Below are positions 1 to 5,295 of a DNA stretch of 5,295 bases, piece after piece. Numbering within the stretch: the stretch's first letter is position 1; each line of letters begins with the position of its first letter. Source of the stretch: Methylopumilus sp003533095 (lineage in GTDB: Bacteria; Pseudomonadota; Gammaproteobacteria; Burkholderiales; Methylophilaceae). The stretch spans positions 1 through 5,295 of the forward strand of contig CAXBPZ010000042.1 of the NCBI GenBank assembly GCA_963977845.1, given 5' to 3'. The notes under the pieces are model-generated. The model made no database searches and was not told where the DNA came from. It was given only the letters and a program-made list of their open reading frames with translations. Made by a program: the position numbers and the translations under genes.

Positions 1-1548
1 AAGGTAAGAAGTTGGATACAACATTTCTTGCATACCTGGCCCGCCTCGAGGTCCCTCATAGCGAATCACAATAACATCACCTGGTTTAATATGGTCAGCT
101 AAAATTGCCTCTACAGCATCATCTTGACTCTCAAATACACGTGCGGGTCCAGAAAAAATTCGCAATACAGAAGTTGGAACACTAGTCGTATAGCGCAGCT
201 CTTCTACTTCAAACATAGTCATATCAATACCAGCTGTTTTAACAATACATCCATTTCGAGCAATATTTCCAAAAAGAACAGCAAGTCCCCCATCTTGACT
301 ATAAGCATTCTCTTTATTTCTAATACAGCCTGTAACACGATCATTATCTAAAGTTGGATAAAGCATACTTTGACTAAATGCAATCGTCGTAGGTATTCCT
401 CCTGGCGCAGCGCGATAAAAGTTTTTTACCTCTTCATTTTTGGTTGTCATAATATCCCAATGATCAATCGCTTCACCTAAATTTAATGAATGTACAGTTA
501 AAACATCTCTATGAATCAGCTTTGCCCGGTCAAGCTCAGCTAGAATACCCATAACCCCTCCGGCTCTATGAACATCCTCCATATGAAACTTATTAGTAGC
601 AGGGGCTACTTTTGCTAAATAAGGTACTTTTCTTGAAATGCGATCAATATCCTTCATCGTGAAATTTACTTTTGCTTCGTTAGCAGCAGCCAACAAGTGA
701 AGCACGGTGTTTGTAGAGCCTCCCATCGAAACATCTAAACTCATTGCATTTTCAAAAGCTTTAAAATTTGCAATATTTCTTGGCAAGACACTTTCATCAT
801 CTTTTTCATAATATCGTTTAGCTAAATCAACAATAAGTCTTCCAGCTTCTTGAAATAGTTTTTTACGAGCTGCATGAGTAGCCAAAGTACTCCCATTTCC
901 GGGTAAGCTTAAACCTAAAGCTTCTGTAAGACAGTTCATTGAGTTTGCTGTAAACATTCCAGAGCAAGAGCCACAGGTAGGACAAGCTGATCTTTCAATT
1001 TCTTCAGAGTTTTTATCGGAAACTTTTGAGTCAGCTCCAACAACAATTGCATCCACTAAATCTAATTTCTTAATTTCATTATTCCAATTAACCTTACCAG
1101 CCTCCATAGGGCCGCCTGAAACAAAAACTACAGGAATATTAATCCTGAGTGCAGCCATGAGCATACCGGGTGTTATCTTGTCACAGTTCGATATACAAAC
1201 AATAGCATCTGCACAGTGAGCATTTACCATATACTCAACGCTATCTGCGATTAGATCTCGGCTTGGAAGGCTATATAACATGCCATCATGCCCCATAGCT
1301 ATTCCGTCATCTACTGCAATAGTATTAAATTCTTTTGCAACACCGCCATGTTTTTCAATTTCTCTTGCTACAAGTTGTCCTATATCTTTTAAATGAACAT
1401 GCCCCGGGACAAATTGAGTAAATGAATTACAAACTGCAATAATTGGCTTTGTAAAATCTTCATCTTTCATACCTGTGGCTCGCCAAAGTGCACGCGCACC
1501 AGCTTGATTTCTTCCGTGAGTTGTCGTTTTTGAACGATATGCGGGCAT
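1..1548 (-). CDS. ilvD: Dihydroxy-acid dehydratase, C-terminus cut by window edge
   Basis: This cytoplasmic enzyme dehydrates 2,3-dihydroxy-3-methylbutanoate and its methylpentanoate homologue to the 2-keto acids that precede valine, leucine and isoleucine. My own translation gives 516 uninterrupted codons from the ATG at 1548 to the window edge. The start MPAYRSKTTTHGRN is the family N-terminus and an AAGAGG ribosome binding site lies just upstream. Iron-sulfur motifs are present: SNCDKITPG with Cys122, and ACPTCGSCSG with Cys195. The position that carries the first cysteine in [2Fe-2S] homologues reads VPGHVHL here, so this is the E. coli-like [4Fe-4S] type. Other family blocks are AVDDGIAMGHDG (78-89), SGGPMEAGK (145-153), GGSTNTVLHLL (276-286), KFHMEDVHRAGG (320-331) and YEGPRGGPGMQEMLYPTSYL at the edge. 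E. coli IlvD has 616 residues, so roughly 115 C-terminal residues lie outside. About 17 extra residues occur near 443-466. It is divergent from lgt. The identification is very secure. Confidence 0.97.
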   Translation of the reverse strand, partial: MPAYRSKTTTHGRNQAGARALWRATGMKDEDFTKPIIAVCNSFTQFVPGHVHLKDIGQLVAREIEKHGGVAKEFNTIAVDDGIAMGHDGMLYSLPSRDLIADSVEYMVNAHCADAIVCISNCDKITPGMLMAALRINIPVVFVSGGPMEAGKVNWNNEIKKLDLVDAIVVGADSKVSDKNSEEIERSACPTCGSCSGMFTANSMNCLTEALGLSLPGNGSTLATHAARKKLFQEAGRLIVDLAKRYYEKDDESVLPRNIANFKAFENAMSLDVSMGGSTNTVLHLLAAANEAKVNFTMKDIDRISRKVPYLAKVAPATNKFHMEDVHRAGGVMGILAELDRAKLIHRDVLTVHSLNLGEAIDHWDIMTTKNEEVKNFYRAAPGGIPTTIAFSQSMLYPTLDNDRVTGCIRNKENAYSQDGGLAVLFGNIARNGCIVKTAGIDMTMFEVEELRYTTSVPTSVLRIFSGPARVFESQDDAVEAILADHIKPGDVIVIRYEGPRGGPGMQEMLYPTSYL

Positions 1549-1553
1549 AATGA

Positions 1554-1559
1554 CCTCTT
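1554..1559 (-). promoter_or_regulatory. Ribosome binding site of ilvD
   Basis: On the minus strand AAGAGG lies 5 bases before the ATG that begins at 1548. This good Shine-Dalgarno match supports the chosen ilvD start, which also coincides with the conserved family N-terminus. Confidence 0.7.
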
Positions 1560-1593
1560 ACAATTACAATCAATTTAAATAATTATTTTAACT

Positions 1594-1599
1594 TATAAT
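1594..1599 (+). promoter_or_regulatory. Putative -10 box of the lgt promoter
   Basis: A perfect TATAAT sits 12 bases before the lgt ATG in the 63-base divergent gap between ilvD and lgt. No convincing -35 box is seen at the usual 16-18 base distance; the best is CAATTT at 1571-1576. Transcription from this box would start near 1606, leaving a leader of only about five bases. The gap is very AT-rich, so a chance match is possible. Confidence 0.4.
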
Positions 1600-1611
1600 G
1601 ACTACAAACTT

Positions 1612-2391
1612 ATGCTTATTCATCCACAAATAGATCCTGTCGCACTTAATCTTGGCCCGTTTCAAATTCATTGGTATGGAATCATGTATCTTTTTGCTTT
1701 TATAGGATTCCTTCAGTTAGGCAAAGTTCAAATCAGAACACGTCCATGGCTATCCTGGAATGAAAAGATGCTAGATGATGCTTTTTTTTATGGTGCTATC
1801 GGTGTTATTGTGGGCGGTCGATTAGGTTATATCTTATTTTATCAACTGCAATACTATCTGCAGGAGCCGACTGAAATTATTGCATTATGGAAAGGTGGCA
1901 TGTCATTTCATGGCGGATTTTTAGGTGTTGTAATTGCTATGACTTTCTTGGCTAATAAATATAAAACATCTCTTCTCTCAATTTTTGATTTCATTGCTCC
2001 TTTAGTTCCCTTGGGGCTTGCTTTTGGCCGCATTGGAAATTTTATTAATGCAGAATTATGGGGAAGACCTACTCAATTCTTCATGGGAATGATTTTTCCT
2101 AATGTAGATAATATTCCAAGACACCCTTCTCAACTATATGAAAGCTTCTTTGAAGGTATAGTTCTATTTGTAGTGCTTTGGTTTTATTCAAAACAAAAAA
2201 GAGAAACAGGTCAGATAGCTGCTTTATTTTTAATTCTTTACGGCACATTTAGATTTTTAATTGAGTTTACTAGAGAGCCTGATTCATTCTTGGGCTTGCT
2301 CATATTTAATTTTTCGATGGGGCAGTGGTTATCTCTTCCCATGCTTATAGCTGGCATTTATCTTTTTAAAAAAACTAACAACAACGTTTAA
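1612..2391 (+). CDS. lgt: Prolipoprotein diacylglyceryl transferase Lgt
   Basis: Lgt is an inner-membrane enzyme that moves the diacylglyceryl group of phosphatidylglycerol onto the lipobox cysteine of prolipoproteins, the first step of lipoprotein maturation. The 259-residue length is normal. The N-terminus HPQIDPVALNLGPFQIHWYG is the family start, and GGRLGY occurs at 68-73. The essential histidine block MSFHGGFLG has His100. The Lgt signature GRIGNFINAELWGRP spans 139-153 with Arg140, Asn143 and Glu148 matching E. coli Arg143, Asn146 and Glu151. A late REPD block has Arg221, matching E. coli Arg239. Several hydrophobic membrane segments are evident, for example about 20-38, 60-78, 98-114, 181-193, 201-215 and 236-252. 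No Shine-Dalgarno is visible before the ATG and no in-frame ATG, GTG or TTG occurs just upstream that would be better. It lies head-to-head with ilvD, a neighbourhood I recall from betaproteobacteria. Confidence 0.97.
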   Translation: MLIHPQIDPVALNLGPFQIHWYGIMYLFAFIGFLQLGKVQIRTRPWLSWNEKMLDDAFFYGAIGVIVGGRLGYILFYQLQYYLQEPTEIIALWKGGMSFHGGFLGVVIAMTFLANKYKTSLLSIFDFIAPLVPLGLAFGRIGNFINAELWGRPTQFFMGMIFPNVDNIPRHPSQLYESFFEGIVLFVVLWFYSKQKRETGQIAALFLILYGTFRFLIEFTREPDSFLGLLIFNFSMGQWLSLPMLIAGIYLFKKTNNNV

Positions 2392-2403
2392 TACCGCTCC
2401 ATT

Positions 2404-2433
2404 TTTTATCAAGTGTAGCCTGATAAAATTTTT
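2404..2433 (+). terminator. Probable rho-independent terminator of lgt
   Basis: A perfect 8-base-pair inverted repeat, TTTTATCA at 2404-2411 and TGATAAAA at 2421-2428, encloses a 9-base loop and is followed by TTTTT at 2429-2433. It begins 13 bases after the lgt stop codon. The stem is AT-rich and therefore weak, but position and T-tract fit termination of lgt. On the minus strand no T-run follows the stem, so it does not look bidirectional. Confidence 0.55.
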
Positions 2434-2491
2434 GCTTACTCATCAATTTGTGTTTTTTTGAACATTGCTTATGCTTCTTTAGATAAAGATC

Positions 2492-2531
2492 ATATGAATC
2501 ATCTCCGGAGATTCTGCGGATGAATTCATAT
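2492..2531. repeat. Imperfect inverted repeat between lgt and cstA
   Basis: The left arm ATATGAATCATC (2492-2503) pairs with the right arm GATGAATTCATAT (2519-2531) with one bulged base, giving about 12 base pairs around a loop that contains the palindrome CTCCGGAG (2503-2510). It lies in the gap between convergent genes, about 30 bases beyond the cstA stop. A T-rich but interrupted stretch follows on the plus side. It may be a transcript-end hairpin or a small dispersed repeat; the sequence alone does not decide. Confidence 0.4.
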
Positions 2532-2560
2532 ATTGATTTAATTATTTTTAACATAACTTA

Positions 2561-4705
2561 TTAATTTTTTTTGAAAAATGAAATTCTTAACATATCAACA
2601 ACAACTGTCCACAAGATAATAAGCAAGAATAAAGTGATAAAAGCATCTAATTTTTGATTAAAAATTAATTGGTATGTAATAGAAATTTTACTATCTTCAA
2701 TGAGCCCAACATTTATTTTTTCTGAGAGATCTCTTGCTGCTGCAATAAATCCAATTCTAATGTCCTGGCTAAATATTTTTTGATAAGCAGCTGTCGTTGT
2801 TACAATCATAAGCCAAATTAAGGGAAGTCCTGTAACCCAAGCATATTTCAATTTATTTGATTTAATAAGAATGCCAGTACCTACAGACAACGCGATTGCA
2901 GCAAGCATCTGATTTGCGATACCAAATAAGGGCCATAAAATATTTACACCCCCATTGGGATCTATCACGCCAATATATAAAAAATATCCCCAGCAACTCA
3001 CAACAATTGCACTACTTAAAATAATAGAAGGCATCCATGATGTTTGTCCAAATTTCGGATAAATGTTTCCAATCATATCTTGCAACATAAACCTTCCAAC
3101 ACGAGTGCCCGCATCCAATGTGGTAAGAATAAATATTGCCTCGAACATAATGGCAAAGTGATACCACATCGCTAATAAATTTGTACCGAAAGCTTTACCA
3201 AATATATTTGCCATGCCTACCGCTAAAGAAGGTGCGCCACCTGTTCTCGCAAATAGTGAAGTTTCACCCATATTTTTTGCAAGCAATTCCATTTCTTCAA
3301 CTGTGACTTTAAACCCCCATGCATTAATTTTTTGAATAGCACCTGCAGCTTCTCCTCCAACGATGCCTATAGGGCTATTAATTGCAAAAAAGACTCCTGG
3401 CTCTAATACTGTTGCGGCTATCAAAGCCATAATGGCTACAAAGGACTCAAGAAGCATCGCACCATAACCAATCATAGGAATATATTTTTCATTGTCTAAT
3501 AATTTAGGTGTTGTTCCTGAAGCAATTAAAGAATGAAATCCAGAAATTGATCCACAAGCGATGGTAATGAAAACAAATGGAAACACGCTGCCGCCAAAAA
3601 TTGGTCCTGTGCCATTGGTAAATTGGGTTAATGCTGGCATTTTAATTTCTGGTTGCAAGGTAATAATTGCAAAAGCCAAAACAATCACTGTTCCTAATTT
3701 TACAAATGTAGAGAGATAATCTCTCGGGGCTAATAATAACCATACTGGAAGAACTGCAGCTGCAAAACCATAAAAAATAATAACCCATGCTAGCGTTAAG
3801 CTGTCATGATCAAAATAAGTCCTTAACGTTTGTGAATGATCAATCATACCTCCAGCAAAAACAGCTAAAAGTAATAATCCGAATCCAATTAGCGATGCTT
3901 CAAGCACTCTTCCTGATCTTATAGATCGTAAGTAAATGCCAATAAAAATTGCTATCGGTATAGTTGCTGCAACTGTTGATGTTGCCCAAGGGCTATGTTT
4001 CATTGCGTTCACAACTACAAGACCTAAAACGGCAATCAAAATAACCATGATCAAAAAAGTACCTATCAATGAAGCAGTTCCGCCGATTATTCCAATTTCA
4101 TCCCTAGCCATCTGCCCTAAACTTTTCCCATTGCGTCTCATTGAAAAAAATAGTGTAGTCATGTCTTGCACGGCACCACCTAATACAGCGCCTATAAGTA
4201 TCCATAGCATTCCGGGGAGATAGCCAAATTGTGCCGCCAATGTAGGGCCAACTAGGGGTCCTGGTCCAGCAATCGCAGCAAAGTGATGGCCAAATACAAT
4301 CCATTTGTCTGTAGGAATAAAATCTTTGTCATTTCTAAGTCTTAAAGCTGGTGTCTTTCTATGCTCATCAGTAACTAAAACTTTTGCTGCAATCCAGCTT
4401 GCGTAAAATCTATAAGCAATCATGTATATACATACAGCAGCAGTAATAAACCAAACTGCATTGATACTCTCATGACGGCTCAATGCTATTGAAGAAAATG
4501 CAAGAGCATACATCGGTAGTGCAAATTCTGGAAATGAAATTGCTACAGAAGGATATGTAGATACAGCAATTAATAATCTTGTAGACGGAGCTCCAGGACT
4601 TCTTGATACTCTTAATGAAATTGCGGCAGCAATTGGTGACCGACAAATATTTCCCAAACAGACCATATTGATGGTGATCTCTTCGAGCTGTTTTAGATTA
4701 TTCAT
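2561..4705 (-). CDS. cstA: CstA-family transporter with chimeric 5' end
   Basis: Residues from about 73 to 714 are a CstA carbon-starvation protein, a polytopic inner-membrane transporter. E. coli members (CstA, BtsT) import peptides or pyruvate. Visible blocks are INAVWFITAAVCIYMIAYRF (81-100), FGHHFAAIAGPGPLVGP (138-154), VQDMTTLFF (179-187), PVWLLLAPRDYLSTF (320-334), CGSISGFHSLIASGTTPK (384-401), LDAGTRVGRFMLQD (530-543) and GGVNILWPLFGIANQMLA (585-602), plus a C-terminal helix ending in FFKKN. This covers the CstA domain and the C-terminal multi-helix region. Against E. coli CstA (about 701 residues) roughly 23 N-terminal residues, the first membrane helix, are missing. In their place residues 1-28 are a low-molecular-weight tyrosine phosphatase start and about 29-70 are antisense to a phage gene. 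I therefore infer that the true cstA piece is 2561 to about 4489 and lacks its own start; the single long frame is fortuitous. The cstA promoter and native ribosome binding site are not in this window. Confidence 0.88.
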   Translation of the reverse strand: MNNLKQLEEITINMVCLGNICRSPIAAAISLRVSRSPGAPSTRLLIAVSTYPSVAISFPEFALPMYALAFSSIALSRHESINAVWFITAAVCIYMIAYRFYASWIAAKVLVTDEHRKTPALRLRNDKDFIPTDKWIVFGHHFAAIAGPGPLVGPTLAAQFGYLPGMLWILIGAVLGGAVQDMTTLFFSMRRNGKSLGQMARDEIGIIGGTASLIGTFLIMVILIAVLGLVVVNAMKHSPWATSTVAATIPIAIFIGIYLRSIRSGRVLEASLIGFGLLLLAVFAGGMIDHSQTLRTYFDHDSLTLAWVIIFYGFAAAVLPVWLLLAPRDYLSTFVKLGTVIVLAFAIITLQPEIKMPALTQFTNGTGPIFGGSVFPFVFITIACGSISGFHSLIASGTTPKLLDNEKYIPMIGYGAMLLESFVAIMALIAATVLEPGVFFAINSPIGIVGGEAAGAIQKINAWGFKVTVEEMELLAKNMGETSLFARTGGAPSLAVGMANIFGKAFGTNLLAMWYHFAIMFEAIFILTTLDAGTRVGRFMLQDMIGNIYPKFGQTSWMPSIILSSAIVVSCWGYFLYIGVIDPNGGVNILWPLFGIANQMLAAIALSVGTGILIKSNKLKYAWVTGLPLIWLMIVTTTAAYQKIFSQDIRIGFIAAARDLSEKINVGLIEDSKISITYQLIFNQKLDAFITLFLLIILWTVVVDMLRISFFKKN
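4476..4640 (+). other. Phage structural (tail-fibre type) protein fragment
   Basis: The plus-strand frame beginning with codon 4476-4478 reads LNAIEENARAYIGSAN, then EGYVDTAINNLVDGAP (4548-4595), then LLDTLNEIAAAIGD (4599-4640). This YVDTAINNLxDGAPxxLDTLNEIAAAIGD pattern is the well-known repeat-like block of T4-like cyanophage and other marine or freshwater phage tail-fibre and structural proteins, where it is normally followed by another Asp. There is no start codon or stop of its own: a TGA in the same frame at 4473-4475 precedes it, and after 4640 the frame reads into unrelated sequence. About 55 codons of a protein usually several hundred residues long are therefore present. The minus-strand frame across it, part of the long cstA frame, has no recognisable homology. 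I infer a short phage-derived piece, most simply brought in by misassembly. Confidence 0.75.
4622..4705 (-). CDS. Low-molecular-weight protein tyrosine phosphatase, 5' fragment
   Basis: The first 28 codons read MNNLKQLEEITIN followed by MVCLGNICRSPIAAA. The P-loop C-x5-R-S of low-molecular-weight protein tyrosine phosphatases and related arsenate reductases is complete: Cys16 would be the nucleophile and Arg22 the phosphate-binding residue, with the usual Ser23-Pro24 after it. The remaining 120 or so residues of the family, including the catalytic Asp-Pro loop, are absent because the sequence changes to phage at 4622-4640. The ATG at 4705 overlaps the stop of the upstream TPR gene by 8 bases (ATGAATAA), which suggests translational coupling in one operon. 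GGGAG directly abuts the ATG. The second ATG at residue 14 would cut into the first beta strand, so the first is preferred. It is a fragment and cannot give an active enzyme. Confidence 0.7.
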
Positions 4706-5295
4706 CTCCCAAAATTTCCGAGACCGACGAGATTCGGCGTTCGATTTCAGTGGCTTCTTCGGTCCGCCCCAATTCTTTTAAAACCTGCGCAATTCGCGAT
4801 TCGATGCTGACAATGAAGTCAAAATCGCGTGGTTCATCTTCGGAAGCGGCAGTTAGTACCTGATCAAAAGTCGCCAGCGCTTCGTCTAATTCACCAAGTA
4901 GAACTTGGGCTTTACCAAATTCAAAAAGCGCAAACACCAAACGACGCGAATCATGAGCAGTTTCAAAAACATCCATCGCTTTGCGGGCGCGATCTAGCGC
5001 TGCCTGGCCGTCACCGAGCTCAACTAAACAAGAGGCAATTTTCTGATCACACCGGGCTACTGAAATAACTTCCTTCAACGATTTATACAATCGGCGCGCT
5101 TCAAAGAATGTTTCGACGGCAATTTCATATTGCCCTAATTCGCGTTGCGCTGATCCGATTAAATGTAAATCATTTGCTGCGCCAAGTTCGTTGCCATCAA
5201 CTAAATGTTCTTGAACGCATTCAGTCATGGTTTCAATAACTTTTTCGTAATTTAATGATGAGTAATACCACTCGCCCAACGTGCAGGCTAGTTCC
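4698..5295 (-). CDS. TPR-repeat protein, N-terminus cut by window edge
   Basis: The frame is open to the window edge, reading ELACTLGEWYYSS at the edge; the TTG at 5279 is an internal codon, not a supported start. The 198 residues present form about five helical hairpin units with a period near 40, each with TPR-like spacing: YSSLNYEKVIETM, LIGSAQRELGQYEIAVETFF, IASCLVELGDGQAALDRA, FEFGKAQVLLGELDEALATF and IAQVLKELGRTEEATEIERR. TPR arrays usually serve as protein-binding scaffolds; no catalytic or DNA-binding domain is visible in this part, so no specific role can be given. There is no signal or membrane segment in the visible region. The stop overlaps the start of the phosphatase fragment by 8 bases. 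Its GC content is clearly higher than that of the ilvD-lgt-cstA segment, with codons such as GCG, CGC and GGC common, suggesting a different source genome. Confidence 0.8.
   Translation of the reverse strand, partial: ELACTLGEWYYSSLNYEKVIETMTECVQEHLVDGNELGAANDLHLIGSAQRELGQYEIAVETFFEARRLYKSLKEVISVARCDQKIASCLVELGDGQAALDRARKAMDVFETAHDSRRLVFALFEFGKAQVLLGELDEALATFDQVLTAASEDEPRDFDFIVSIESRIAQVLKELGRTEEATEIERRISSVSEILGDE

Noticed and set aside
124..351. Plus-strand open frame of 75 codons
   Set aside because: It lies wholly within ilvD on the opposite strand, where the translation is strongly conserved; its own product is low-complexity Ser/Asn/Ile with no family pattern.
3936..4304. Open frames of 95 codons (plus) and 66 codons (minus, alternative frame)
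   Set aside because: Both are shadows of the cstA coding sequence, whose frame carries the conserved transporter motifs.
4476..4640. Prophage or phage remnant integrated at cstA
   Set aside because: Only about 165 bases are phage-like, with no integrase, attachment repeats or flanking continuation of either host gene; the sequence on the other side is a different gene of different composition.
2561..4705. A novel natural fusion of a tyrosine phosphatase P-loop to a CstA transporter
   Set aside because: Only the first strand and P-loop of the phosphatase are present, without the rest of its fold. The linker is antisense to a recognisable phage gene, and CstA lacks its first helix. Together these indicate a joined artefact, not a designed domain fusion.
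4829..5068. Plus-strand open frame of 79 codons
   Set aside because: It is antisense to the TPR gene, has no recognisable motif, and the TPR frame explains the sequence.
5277..5279. TTG as the start of the TPR gene
   Set aside because: The frame stays open through the window edge, and upstream residues (ELACTLGEW) continue a TPR-like helix, so the gene is simply cut by the window.
1..5295. CRISPR arrays, tRNA, rRNA, insertion sequences or riboswitches
   Set aside because: No spaced direct repeats, cloverleaf-like segments, transposase motifs or leader structures were seen on either strand.

Overview
The window looks like a metagenome-assembled contig from aquatic bacteria rather than one continuous natural locus. 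Positions 1 to about 4480 are AT-rich and read as one gammaproteobacterial- or, more likely, betaproteobacterial-type chromosome segment. The ilvD and lgt protein sequences (for example an Lgt N-terminus MLIHPQIDPVALNLGP and an IlvD N-terminus MPAYRSKTTTHGRN), the head-to-head ilvD/lgt pairing and the AT-rich composition fit a streamlined betaproteobacterium of the Methylophilaceae (OM43/Methylopumilus) kind. This taxonomic guess is inference from memory of protein families, not a search result.

Layout: (1) 1-1548, minus strand: ilvD, dihydroxy-acid dehydratase of branched-chain amino acid synthesis, 516 codons present and the C-terminus cut by the window edge. (2) 1549-1611: a 63-base divergent promoter region with a perfect TATAAT for lgt and a clear ribosome binding site for ilvD. 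(3) 1612-2391, plus strand: lgt, the complete prolipoprotein diacylglyceryl transferase. (4) 2392-2560: a convergent intergenic region with two stem-loops, the first a likely lgt terminator. (5) 2561-4705, minus strand: an open reading frame of 714 codons whose residues from about 73 onward are CstA, a carbon-starvation type membrane transporter.

The 5' end of that long frame is not natural CstA. Its first 28 residues are the start of a low-molecular-weight protein tyrosine phosphatase (P-loop CLGNICRS). Residues about 29-70 are the antisense reading of a phage structural (tail-fibre type) protein fragment that is clearly legible on the plus strand (YVDTAINNLVDGAP..., then LLDTLNEIAAAIGD). 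Upstream, 4698-5295 on the minus strand holds the C-terminal part of a TPR-repeat protein with visibly higher GC, overlapping the phosphatase start by 8 bases as in a tight operon. That right-hand piece resembles a different bacterium, possibly a freshwater actinobacterium.

The simplest explanation is an assembly chimera of three sources joined at short shared sequences (about 4476-4499 and 4622-4640). The apparent phosphatase-transporter fusion should not be read as a new protein. The genes on the left are ordinary housekeeping genes: amino acid synthesis, lipoprotein maturation and nutrient uptake.
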